Assembly (NCBI GenBank): GCA_964442075.1
Contig: CAYTWH010000018.1
Location: 1 to 64,000, forward strand
Origin: CAYTAU01 sp964442075
GTDB taxonomy: Bacteria; Bacteroidota; Bacteroidia; Bacteroidales; CAYTAU01
Length of the DNA stretch: 64,000 nucleotides
Direction of reading: 5' to 3'
Part shown: in pieces, positions 25,432 to 36,206 of the stretch
Layout of the letters: every line of letters begins with the position of its first letter
Numbering within the stretch: position 1 is the stretch's first letter
Notes under the pieces: generated by a model
Database searches by the model: none
Told to the model about the DNA's origin: nothing
Seen by the model: the letters and a program-made list of their open reading frames with translations, nothing else
Position numbers and translations under genes: made by a program

Positions 25432-28400
25432 TCATCTCAATAAATTGATTGTTCCGGATTTATCTCTTTCTGCATTATTATAAAATCTAACCTTAACATA
25501 ATAAGCATATGTGTCTATATTCTGTAATTTCTCCTTATAAGTTCCATTCCAACCTTGATTTATATCATCAGTATAAAAAATTTCCTGACCCCAACGATTA
25601 TATATTCTAAATTCCAGTAATTCTTTTATTCCCCATCCTCTTACATAAACGATATCATTAGTTCCATCACCATTTGGCGTAAAGGCCATTGGAACATCTA
25701 ATGAAAACTCATCTAAAACCACAACTTGTACACTTACAATAATGTGTACGCATCCAAGACTATCGGTATATTCAATATAATATTCTGTAGTTTGTAAAGG
25801 TGAAGCAATAGGATTTGGACATGTTAAACAAGAAATTTCATAATCAGGCGACCATATATATTCAACATTGTTTTGATCGCTATAAATAAAAAGAGGTGTA
25901 GATTCTCCAATAATAATAACTGTATCCATGCCATAAGTAACATTAGGTATATCCTGTATCTGTATATGTATGCTTTCTGTATTCGTACAATTATTTGTAT
26001 CAGTAACAATAACATAAAATGTAATACTTGAATCAGGGGATGCTAATGGGGTTGATAATGAAGCATTATCCAGCCATTCTGAGGGAGACCAGGTATAAGA
26101 AACACCTCCTGTTGCCCATAAATTAATTTCTGTTCCACTACAAACAAGAGTATCTGGCGAAATACTAACTATCGGTGTTGGATATATTGTTACTTGTATA
26201 GATGACTGATAACTTAAACAACCATTATATTCAATATAAAGGGAATAAGTTCCTGCAAATAGAGAAGACAAATCAGTAAGAACCAGTACAGAATCAGCAG
26301 AAAAGAATCCATTTGGTCCTGACCAATGCCAAATACTACCAAGTGGAGAATTGCTGGAAATCAACAGGGTATCAGATTCACAAACAGGACTATTCGAAAA
26401 TAACTGCGGAGTAAGAGATTGCAACGAGTCAAGAACAACAATTGTTACAGGAACATGAACACTATGACACAATGAATCAGCTGAATAAACATAATAAGTA
26501 ACAGAATTATACAATGCTGGCGTAATCCACGTTGAATCGGTCTCAAAAGGAATTGTAGAGGTATCAGATAAAACCCAATTATAATTATCAGCACCCGATG
26601 CTGTTATAATTGTTGTTTGTCCCACACAAATAGTGTCATCATTAGCTATTGGCGCAGTAACTTCTAGAGTATTTATTACAATTGTATCAGAAATTGCTTC
26701 ACATCCCATAATATCTGTTGTAATTAAGTAATAATCACCTGAAAAATGAACTGTTATGGTTTCATCATCAAGTCCTCCTGGCACCCAATCATAAACATCC
26801 ATCCCACTATTTGCAAGTAGTACTACTGAATCTCCCAAGCAAAATGCTGTAGGTCCTTGTGGAGTTATATTGGCTATAGGATTACTTACACTTATAGAAA
26901 TACTAGCGTTAGTAGTAATTCCGCAAGAAGTTGCCTGACATGAATAAATGCCCTGATCATAAACAACCTGGCATAAATCAGTACCGGATAAAGGATAATT
27001 CCAAGTATAATTAGTTCCGGGATTAGTAACCAAGCATATTTGGACACTATCACCCTGACATATTGTTTCACTTGGTGATGCTATCAAAAATGGTGTAACA
27101 TATTGTTTTACCTCAACAGTATTCGAAGAAATTCTACAACTATCAGGAAAGGTAACAATACAAAAATAATAACCTGTACTATTTACATATATTGTTGATG
27201 AATTATTCGGGATTAAGCCTGTTGGACCAAACCATTCATAATTAACCCCCAGAGAAGTAATTGATAGCCTTACAGAATCATTTGGGCATATCAATCCATT
27301 TGTTGGTAACATATTAATTTGCGGCGTATCCCAATATTGTACATTATGATATAAATTATATGCAAACGAACATCCATAAGAATTAGTTGTATCTCCTTCT
27401 ACATGATAATACCCCGGTAATAATACTAAAATACTATCATTATAAGGGTCACCTATAAAACTCCCATTATTTGAATACCAGTGATATTCTGTATCACAAC
27501 ATGCATATAGCCATAAAGAATCTCCCGGACAAAATTCACTTGCACCAAAAATATTTATATCAATTTCAGGAACAGGCATTATTTCAACATAGAATATCTT
27601 ATCAACTACAACAATATCTGTGTCGCAAACATTTTGTCTTATTATTGTATCATATATATGATAATATCCTGAAGTATCAGGATAAAATTTTCTACAGGAA
27701 TAACAACCACAGTAATTAATTGGTATTTGTGGGTCTACACTCCAAATGTGTGTTCCTGATAACAGAGGGGCGCAGCTATTTTGATGAGTTGGGTCAGATA
27801 TAGAATCAAAAACATGAATTGTAAACGGGTTACCCTCGCAGATAAATATTGTGTCATTATAAAATAAATCTGTAACATCATAAAAATAAGGAATTATAGC
27901 AGGTAAGGGCTCACTCAAAGTAACATGAACATAGTTATATTCTGAGCAACCATTAGAATCAACTACATGAAACCCAAAAAGTCCATCGTTATATACAGTA
28001 ACAACAGAATCGTAGCAATAACCAATACCCGGACCCGCCCAATAATATTCTTGAGTTGTAATATTACTTCCTGTAAGCACTACTGAATCTGCACAGACAT
28101 CAATGCCATATGGAACCGGCGAGTTAGTTCCAATTCCATAGTTGTCTGAAATCCATGGCACAGCAGGAAGTGGATGAATAATAGCCTCAATAGAATTTGA
28201 ACTTTCAAAACATCCGTCTTCAGAAGTAACAGTTACACTATATGTTCCTGATGTTGAAACATAACAATATCTTGTCCATGCTCCTGTTGACCAAAGATAT
28301 GTAAATGTAGGTCCAACAGATTGACCATAATAATTTAATGATGTATTAGTACATGCTTCCAAATGTGCTTCCTCACATATTTCTATTGTGTCAAGGCATG

Positions 28401-30006
28401 TAGTATCGCCATATTGTGAAACTGAATAATCACTTATACAACATCCTACATAAGGTCTGTCACAAATGCTTCCTGAACGTTTATAATAATCATAAGGTTC
28501 ACGGTTTAAGTTAATTGCATCAAAAATAAAAATATCACTACTGCCAAAAGCCTCAAGTCCTGAAAATATATCATAATAAGAATCACTACAGTAATCCATA
28601 TTGTAATTTACACTATGTATTTGGTAAGGAAAAGGAACAAGAGAATGATTATTTGATATTAATGAAATAATAGGCATAAATAAAACATTTCTAAAACTTC
28701 CAACAATTACAGGTCTATCATTTGAAATAAGCATATCATGAATTTTGTCTTCTTTTTTACTGCCAAAATTTCTGGACCATAATCGTTGTCCGTTGCTATC
28801 ATATTTGCTTACAAAAATATCATCATAACCTATGCTATTAAAAGTTCCTTGTCCGTAAAAATCGGCATATTCAGAAAGTTTACATTTAAAAACTCCGGAG
28901 ATAAAAATTTCACCAACATCATTTGTGCATACAACTTTTGGTGATACTTCAGATTCAGAACCATCGGAAACTGCCCATATTAAATCACCATTTTGGTTAA
29001 ACTTTGCAAGAAAAGCCTGATAATCGTAAGTATTAGACAAAATATAATTTGAGTTATCATAAAAATGAAGTATTCCATATACTTCGCCAGTTAGTAAAAT
29101 ATTATTGTTATTATCAGTAGTAATGCTATATGCAACATTATTAATACTGCCTCCAATTTTTTTAAACCATTGCTCATTACCATTTGTATCAAATTTTACT
29201 AGATAAATTGAATTATAAATATTGTTGTTATGTGAGATATCAAAACTAAGTGTATCGGAATACTCACCTGTTGCATAAATATTGCCATTACTATCTGAAG
29301 TTACAGCAATCCCACGACAGTTTTTATCACTTGCACCATGTTTTACCCACTGAAAATTCCCATTATTATCATATTTTGCTATAAAGGCATTTATACAATA
29401 CTGAGAATTTTGCGGATTAATTAAAGATGTAATTGTTGTTGATCCAAAAACAGCAGAAGCTATAAATTGTCCTGTAATTATTACATTACCATTATTATCC
29501 AAATTCAAATTATTAGAGATATCCATTTCACTACCTCCGGCCTTAATAAGCCAAACTATGTCTCCAAGAGTATTATATTTTGCAATAAATATATCATGTC
29601 CTCCAGAAGATATAAGTGTTTGTGTTCCAAAATCTGCTGTTCCATAAAAAAATCCGGTTATATAAGAATTTCCGGCATCATCAGTTTTTATTGAAAGCCC
29701 CCTGTCTTCACCAAAGCCTCCGGCTGCAACAACCCATTGTACTTCTCCAATTGAATTCTGTTTCATCAAAAAAATATCTGATGCACCTGATGTACTAAAA
29801 GAAATAGTATCTGAAAATTCACAATAGCCACCAAAATAACCCGTTGTGTAAATATTTCCGGCTGCATCTTTTGAAACACTCATTGCTTCATCTTCAACAA
29901 TGCTTCCTGCTCCATGCATCCAATATTGAGAAAATCCTGTTTTAGCAAAAAAAATAATCAAAAAAAATAGAAAAACTATTAAAGAATATTTTTGATTATT
30001 ATACAT
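25432..30006 (-). CDS. giant T9SS type B secreted protein with beta-propeller-like and Ig-like repeats
   Basis: A 1524-residue secreted protein. The signal peptide is about 1-26. Residues about 30-470 hold about seven repeats of the SBBP/propeller type (GNIYTTGYFGG, SDIFLMK, GDIVWLIKAGG). A Cys-rich linker (about 500-560) leads to a long series of Ig/PKD-like modules (about 560-1400), each with a V/I-C-x-G-D/T-S pattern. The last about 95 residues form the type B sorting domain (FTPNGDGTNDIVYVRGWG, LEFRIYNRWGQEIFYTDD) that directs export through T9SS and surface attachment. It is probably a large adhesin-like surface protein. It is a close paralogue of the broken gene next to it, including its promoter region. 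Confidence 0.85.
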   Translation of the reverse strand: MYNNQKYSLIVFLFFLIIFFAKTGFSQYWMHGAGSIVEDEAMSVSKDAAGNIYTTGYFGGYCEFSDTISFSTSGASDIFLMKQNSIGEVQWVVAAGGFGEDRGLSIKTDDAGNSYITGFFYGTADFGTQTLISSGGHDIFIAKYNTLGDIVWLIKAGGSEMDISNNLNLDNNGNVIITGQFIASAVFGSTTITSLINPQNSQYCINAFIAKYDNNGNFQWVKHGASDKNCRGIAVTSDSNGNIYATGEYSDTLSFDISHNNNIYNSIYLVKFDTNGNEQWFKKIGGSINNVAYSITTDNNNNILLTGEVYGILHFYDNSNYILSNTYDYQAFLAKFNQNGDLIWAVSDGSESEVSPKVVCTNDVGEIFISGVFKCKLSEYADFYGQGTFNSIGYDDIFVSKYDSNGQRLWSRNFGSKKEDKIHDMLISNDRPVIVGSFRNVLFMPIISLISNNHSLVPFPYQIHSVNYNMDYCSDSYYDIFSGLEAFGSSDIFIFDAINLNREPYDYYKRSGSICDRPYVGCCISDYSVSQYGDTTCLDTIEICEEAHLEACTNTSLNYYGQSVGPTFTYLWSTGAWTRYCYVSTSGTYSVTVTSEDGCFESSNSIEAIIHPLPAVPWISDNYGIGTNSPVPYGIDVCADSVVLTGSNITTQEYYWAGPGIGYCYDSVVTVYNDGLFGFHVVDSNGCSEYNYVHVTLSEPLPAIIPYFYDVTDLFYNDTIFICEGNPFTIHVFDSISDPTHQNSCAPLLSGTHIWSVDPQIPINYCGCYSCRKFYPDTSGYYHIYDTIIRQNVCDTDIVVVDKIFYVEIMPVPEIDINIFGASEFCPGDSLWLYACCDTEYHWYSNNGSFIGDPYNDSILVLLPGYYHVEGDTTNSYGCSFAYNLYHNVQYWDTPQINMLPTNGLICPNDSVRLSITSLGVNYEWFGPTGLIPNNSSTIYVNSTGYYFCIVTFPDSCRISSNTVEVKQYVTPFLIASPSETICQGDSVQICLVTNPGTNYTWNYPLSGTDLCQVVYDQGIYSCQATSCGITTNASISISVSNPIANITPQGPTAFCLGDSVVLLANSGMDVYDWVPGGLDDETITVHFSGDYYLITTDIMGCEAISDTIVINTLEVTAPIANDDTICVGQTTIITASGADNYNWVLSDTSTIPFETDSTWITPALYNSVTYYVYSADSLCHSVHVPVTIVVLDSLQSLTPQLFSNSPVCESDTLLISSNSPLGSIWHWSGPNGFFSADSVLVLTDLSSLFAGTYSLYIEYNGCLSYQSSIQVTIYPTPIVSISPDTLVCSGTEINLWATGGVSYTWSPSEWLDNASLSTPLASPDSSITFYVIVTDTNNCTNTESIHIQIQDIPNVTYGMDTVIIIGESTPLFIYSDQNNVEYIWSPDYEISCLTCPNPIASPLQTTEYYIEYTDSLGCVHIIVSVQVVVLDEFSLDVPMAFTPNGDGTNDIVYVRGWGIKELLEFRIYNRWGQEIFYTDDINQGWNGTYKEKLQNIDTYAYYVKVRFYNNAERDKSGTINLLR

Positions 30007-30048
30007 TCAGATTTGGTATTTGTCCTATTTACAATTTGCTAATTGCAA

Positions 30049-30080
30049 CAAATATAATATATAATTTTCTAATAATCAAA
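30049..30080 (-). promoter_or_regulatory. promoter of the intact T9SS giant gene
   Basis: On the minus strand, TTTG (30077-30080), 20 nt, then TATATTTG (30049-30056), about 43 nt upstream of the start codon. The same arrangement recurs before the paralogue at 35165-35196, so the promoter was duplicated with the gene. Confidence 0.65.
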
Positions 30081-30100
30081 TTGAAATAAAAAATAGTAAT

Positions 30101-33100
30101 TTATCTCAATAAAGAAATAACTCCTTTTTTATCAAATTCTTGATTGTTGAAAAATCTGACTTTTACATTATAAGCATAAGTATCTATATTTTGTAATTTC
30201 CCCTTATAAGTTCCATCCCAACCTTGATTTATATCATCAGTATAAAAAATTTCCTGACCCCAACGATTATATATTCTAAATTCCAGTAATTCTTTTATTC
30301 CCCAACCTCTTACATAAACAATATCATTAGTTCCATCACCATTTGGTGTAAATGCTTGGGGTAAATCAAGAGAAAACTCATCTAAAACAGTTATATAAAT
30401 ACTCACATAAGGATACCCACATTTTAGTGTATCTGAAAATTCAAGATAGTATTCTGTGGTTTCTAACGGAGTAACAATAGGGTTTGGACATGTTAAACAA
30501 GAAATTTCATAATCTGGTGTCCAAATGTAAGTAAGATTATTTTGATCACTATTTACAAATATTTCAACACTTTCTCCAACAATAATTATTGTATCCAAAT
30601 TATAAAATAAATTTGGTGTGTTTTGAACAATAATGTTAACTGTTGCACTATTTGTGCAATTATTTGCGTCTGTAATTGTAACATTATAACTAATTGAAGA
30701 ATCGGGTATTGAGATTGGATTTGAGATTAAAAAATCATCTAAATATGTTGATGGTGACCATACATAAGATACACCTCCATAAGCAAATAATTCTACTTGA
30801 TCATTTATACAAATTAATGTGTCGTTTGAAGTTGATATTTCAGGTGTTGAATAAACTGTTACAGAAATTGATGATTGAAAGCTAAAACATCCATCAACAT
30901 TAACATATAGCGAATATATTCCTGAATTTAAATTGGAAAGATTTGTAATGATTGGCAATGAATCGTTTGAAATATATCCTAATGGACCTGACCAATAGAA
31001 ATCGCTTAACGGGTCTGCATCGCTACTTAAAAATATTGTATCAATATCACAAACCGGACTATTAGAAAACAGGTTCGGATTTATTGTTTCAAGGGAATCA
31101 AGAACTATAACATTTAAAGGTACATGTTCACTATTACAGGCAGGATTGGTAGAAAACACATAATAAGTAACAGAATTGTATAAAGCTTGCGTTGTCCATG
31201 TTGAATCTGTTTCAAAAGGAGAAGTTGAAACACTATCTAAAACCCAATTATAATTATTTGCTCCTGTTGCAAATAATGTAGAAGTTTGCCCTGAACAAAT
31301 TGTATCATCATTTACAATTGGAGTAAAAATATCAAACACTTCTACTGAAATTAAATTTGAAAACGCTTGGCAACCTATCAAATCCGTTGTTGTAAGGGAA
31401 TAGTCACCAGAGCTATAGATAACAATACTTTCTCCTCCTACACCACCAGGAAACCATTCATAAATTTCCATACCTGAATTTGCTTGTAAAATAACCGAAT
31501 CTCCTTCGCAAAATATTACAGGACCTAAAGCTGTTATATCTGCAATTGGATGATACACAATTACATTTACAGGCACATGTTCACTAATACAACCAGGATT
31601 GGTAGAATACACATAATAAGTAACAGAATTGAATAAAGCTTGAGTTGTCCATGTTGAATCTGTTTCAAATGGAGAAGTTGAAGCACTATCTAAAACCCAA
31701 TTATAATTATTTGCTCCTGTTGCAAATAATGTAGAAGTTTGCCCTGAACAAATTGAATCATCATTTACAATTGGAGTAAAAATATCAAACACTTCTACTG
31801 AAATTGTATCAGAAATTGCCTGACAACCCATCTCATCTGTTGTTGAAAGAGAATAATAACCGGAATTATAGACAACAATACTACCTACTACTTCACCGCC
31901 CGGGAACCATTCATAAGTTTCCATACCTGAATTTGCTTGCAAAATAACAGAATCTCCTTCGCAAAATATTACAGGACCTAATGCTGTTATATCTGCAATT
32001 GGATCAAGTACAACAATATCAACATTTGCAAGTGTAGTTATACCACATGAACTAACTTGGCAAATATATGTTCCCTGATCAGTAATTATTTGACAAGTTT
32101 CATTTCCACTCAGAGGGTATTGCCACTGGTAATTGCTTTCTTCATTTGTTATCAAACAAATCATTGTGCTGTCTCCATAACAAATTGCATCACTGGGCGT
32201 AGCAATAAGAAATGGTGTTACATATTGTTTAACTTCAACTGTAGAAGAAGTAATTTCACAGCTATCAGGCATTGTAACAATACAAAAATAATAACCTGCT
32301 GCATTAACTTGTATTGATGATGAATTAGTTGAAATAATTCCAGTTGGTCCATACCATTCATAATTTATACAACCAGAAATCGTTGAGAGTGTTGCATAAT
32401 CATTAGGGCATATTACGCCAGATGTAGGATTTATGCTAATAATTGGGCTACTCCAATAGTGAACATATTCAAATACACTATCAACGGCTGAACACCCGAA
32501 TGAATTAGTTTCAAATCCTTTTACATAATAAACACCTGGTTGTAAAACCAAAACACTATCATTAAGCGGGTTCCCAAAAAAAGAACCTGAATAAGTATGC
32601 CATAAATAATCAGAAGCACAACATGCCACTAGCCAAGTTGAATCTCCTGAACAAAAACTTGTATTTCCTAATATATTTAAATTTAATACGGGAGATGGCA
32701 CTATTTCAATATAAAAAGAATCTGTTACTTCATGAGTAATTCCCCCACATGAATTGCTATTACCTTTTATAAAAGTTAAAGTATAATAACCGGAAACAGT
32801 TGGATATAAATGAACATGAGGAAAAGTGTCACAACTATATGCTACTGTTGGTGTTATTGTCCAATAATAATCATGCCAAAATCCTAAAACAGGATTGTCA
32901 ATAATTTGATGTAAGGGATCTGTAATAGAATCGAATACTGAAATAGTAACAGAATCTCCATAACACATATATATTGTATCATTATAAACAGAATCCAGAA
33001 CATCTAACATATAGGGATTTATAGGAGTTGGCGGAGATGTAGCTATATTTACATCAACATAATTACTAGAACTGCATCCATTGGTGTCAACAAGAGTAAA

Positions 33101-35122
33101 ATAATATCTTCCTGAAACATAAACCGACACAATTGAATCATGAAGCATTCCTGTTATTCCGGGTCCTTCCCAGTAGTATATTAAGGTTGAAATATTGCTT
33201 GCTGTAAGTAATACAGTATCATTGCACACTCATATATGATAAGGAGTACAGGAATTATTCCCTATTCCATGATCATCAGATATCCATGGGATCTCTGGAC
33301 TTATGTGTACTTCTAAATTAAAAGTATCAGTACTTTGAAAACATCCATCTTCGGAAGTCATTTCAATTATGTAATCATCTGTTATTTTCGCTTTTATTGA
33401 CCTTGTTTGTTCTCCTGTTGACCATAAATATGTAAAATTAGGACCTGTTGAATAATAATTAGATAAAATAGATGCAGTATTAGATATTGCATGCAAATAT
33501 GTAGAATCACAAACTTCAAGAGAATCCTCACAACCAATATCTGGTTTATATACTACTGAATCTGAATGTATAATACAACAACCAACATAAGGCCTATCAC
33601 AAACACTTCCCTCACGATTATAATAATCATAAGGTTGACGATTAATGTTTATTGCATTAATTAAAAATATATCACTACCTGTACCATACGCTCTAAGACC
33701 TGTAAATTTTCCATATTTAGAATCGTTACAGAAATTAAAATTAATATTTGGAGAATAGAAAGTTGACGTTAGATGATTACTATTAATAGTACTTGTTGTA
33801 GGAACTATTAATTTATATATAAAACCTCCTGCAATTATTGGTTTATCATTTAAAATCACCATACCATGAGCATGATCTTCTTTTTTCCCTCCAAAATTTC
33901 GCATCCATAATCTCTGACCATTTACATCATATTTTGTTACGAAAATATCACGATATCCAATACTATTAAAAGTTCCTTGACCAAAGAAGTCTGCATATTC
34001 CGAAAATTTACAATAAAAATCACCTGTTATATATATATTATTATTATCATCTGCACATACTACTTGTGGAGAAACTTCTGATTCTGAGCCATCAGAAACT
34101 GCCCATAATAAATCACCTGAATTACTAAATTTAGCAAGAAAAGCTTGATAATTGTATGAATTTGAAAGCATATAATTTGGATTGTCAAAAAAACATAAGG
34201 TTCCATTAGCTTCTCCTGTTAGTAATACATCTTGATTCATGTCGGTTGTGATACAATATGCAACATTATGAAGGCTTGCACCAATTCTCTTGAACCATTG
34301 TTCATTTCCCAATGAATCAAGTTTAACTACATAAATAGCATTATTTATATTATTATTGTGTAGAATATCAAAACTTAATGTGTCTGAAAATTCACCTGTT
34401 GCAAAAATATTACCCGAAAGGTCTGAAGTAATGCTAATACCTCTACAATTATTATCACTTTCACCATGTTTTACCCATAAAAAATTACCATCTGAATCAT
34501 ATTTTGCTATAAATGTATTTGTACAATTTAGTCCGGTTTGCGGATTTATTAATGACGTAATTGTTGTTGAGCCAAAAGTTGAGGTCCCAATAAATTGACC
34601 TGTTATAATTATATTTCCATCAATGTCGATTGAGACAGCATTCGAAATATCTGCTCCGCTCCCTCCTGCCTGAATTACCCATACAAGGTTTCCCGAAGAA
34701 TTATATTTTGCAATAAAAATATCGTGTGCTCCAGCAGAAACTAATGTTTGTGTATCGAATGTTGCAGTTCCATAAAAAAATCCGGTTATATAAGAATTTC
34801 CAACAGCATCCGTTTTTATTGATAATCCTCTGTCTTCTCCAAAACCACCGGCTTTAATAGCCCATATAACTTGACCACTAGAATTGTTCTTCATAAGAAA
34901 AACATCTGATGCACCAGAGGAACTCAGTGTTATGCCTGAAAATTGTGCTGAACCTCCAAAATAACCAGTTGTATAAAGATTTCCGGCGACATCCTTAGAA
35001 ACACTCATTGCTTCATCCTCAACAACGCTACCGAAACCATTCATCCAATATTGAGAAAACCCTGTTTTAGCAAAAATAATAATAAGAAAAACTATTAAAA
35101 TATATTTTTGATTATTATACAT
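30101..35122 (-). pseudogene. giant T9SS type B protein interrupted by one in-frame TGA
   Basis: Two open frames, 33230-35122 (630 residues, signal peptide plus propeller-like repeats) and 30101-33229 (1042 residues, Ig-like repeats plus type B sorting domain), lie in the same frame and are separated by a single TGA at 33230-33232. Aligned with the intact neighbour, the break falls where that protein has PYGIDVC: here PYHI, stop, VCNDT, so one Asp codon position has become TGA. Together they make a 1673-residue protein. If the stop is real, the N-terminal part lacks its secretion signal for T9SS and the C-terminal part lacks its Sec signal. A sequencing error or readthrough are alternatives; TGA is an ordinary stop elsewhere in this window. 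Confidence 0.8.
31122..32027 (-). repeat. in-frame tandem duplication, 453-bp period
   Basis: Within the broken giant gene, two adjacent copies of about 453 bp (151 codons) encode nearly the same pair of Ig-like modules. Both contain ADITALGPVIFCEGDSV, then FDIFTPIVNDD and NNYNWVLDS. The period was measured between the ACATGTTCA anchors at 31122 and 31575. The intact paralogue has only one copy, which explains most of the length difference between the two proteins. Copy edges are approximate. Confidence 0.75.
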
Positions 35123-35164
35123 TCAAATTTGATATTTGTCCTATTTACAATTTGCTAATTGCAA

Positions 35165-35196
35165 CAAATATAATATATAATTTCCACATAATCAAA
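35165..35196 (-). promoter_or_regulatory. promoter of the broken T9SS giant gene
   Basis: On the minus strand, TTTG (35193-35196), 20 nt, then TATATTTG (35165-35172). The surrounding leader is nearly identical to that of the intact paralogue, so the broken gene still has a normal promoter. Confidence 0.65.
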
Positions 35197-35310
35197 TCAA
35201 AATATACAGAAAGTATAAAAAACAAGATGAATGTTACATATTATCTAATGAATGGTATTGTAACTGATCAGCCAATTATTTAATGCTTGATAGGGATACT
35301 GTATAAAATA

Positions 35311-36174
35311 TTATGAAAATATAGGGAAATACAAATCTGCAATTACAAAAACCGAGAATATAAGGCTTGCAATACCATTAGTAGTAAAAAAAGCAGCATT
35401 AATTCTGCTCAAATCGGTAGGTTTAATTATTATATGTTGAAAAAAAAGAAGTCCGATAAATATAATAGCACCAATCCAATACAACAGATCAAAAGACCAA
35501 TAATATCCTATAAATATTATAATTAATGCTGAAATTATGTGAAGAAATATTGATAAAATCATGGCATTTTTTCTGCCTAAAAAACCCGGTATAGAGTGTA
35601 ATTTCTGATTGTTATCAAAATTCTCATCTTGTAAAGAATAAACAATATCAAATCCACTAACCCAAAACAGGACAATAAAGCTAAAAAAAATTGGCAATAA
35701 TGAAAATTCACCTGTTACAGATATATATGCTCCTATGGGAGCTAATGATAAGCCCAAACCTAAAATAAAATGACAAAGTGAAGTAAATCGTTTTGTAAAA
35801 CTATAACCCAAAATTACCAGTAAAGCAACAGGAGAAAGAAAAAGTGTTAATTGATTAATAAAATATGTGGTAATTATAAATAAAATTGAGTTGATAATAA
35901 CAAATATAAGAGCTGAATTTGCGTTTATCAAGCCGTTTGGAATTTCTCTGTTAGATGTTCTTGGATTAATTACATCAATTTTTCTATCAATATATCTATT
36001 AAAAGACATAGCAGCATTTCGAGCAAATATCATGCAAAGAACAACATATAGCAATATCTTCCAGTCAAACGAAAGATCTTTGGTATGCAATGCAAGAAAA
36101 AACCCGATTAATGCAAAGGGCATTGCAAAAATAGTGTGGCTAAATTTTACTAATGATAAATATTTTGAAATCAT
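35311..36174 (-). CDS. UbiA family prenyltransferase (4-hydroxybenzoate/menaquinone type)
   Basis: A 287-residue membrane protein with about eight membrane segments. It has both Asp-rich motifs of UbiA enzymes: NRYIDRKID followed by NPRTSNREIP, and DIVYSLQDENFD. These bind Mg-prenyl diphosphate and transfer the prenyl chain to an aromatic acid. In Bacteroidota such UbiA/MqnP-like proteins usually serve menaquinone synthesis, often the futalosine route; no other men or mqn gene is in the window, so the quinone assignment is inference. It appears monocistronic, with a short gap to the LysM gene upstream (32 nt), so co-transcription with that gene is possible. Confidence 0.85.
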   Translation of the reverse strand: MISKYLSLVKFSHTIFAMPFALIGFFLALHTKDLSFDWKILLYVVLCMIFARNAAMSFNRYIDRKIDVINPRTSNREIPNGLINANSALIFVIINSILFIITTYFINQLTLFLSPVALLVILGYSFTKRFTSLCHFILGLGLSLAPIGAYISVTGEFSLLPIFFSFIVLFWVSGFDIVYSLQDENFDNNQKLHSIPGFLGRKNAMILSIFLHIISALIIIFIGYYWSFDLLYWIGAIIFIGLLFFQHIIIKPTDLSRINAAFFTTNGIASLIFSVFVIADLYFPIFS

Positions 36175-36206
36175 AAAATAATAACAGGAATTTATTAAAA
36201 ATAAAA

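Noticed and set aside
33230..33232. TGA read as an amino acid (alternative genetic code)
   Set aside because: TGA ends other clear genes here (for example those ending at 1378 and 13110), so a recoded genome is unlikely; local readthrough cannot be excluded.
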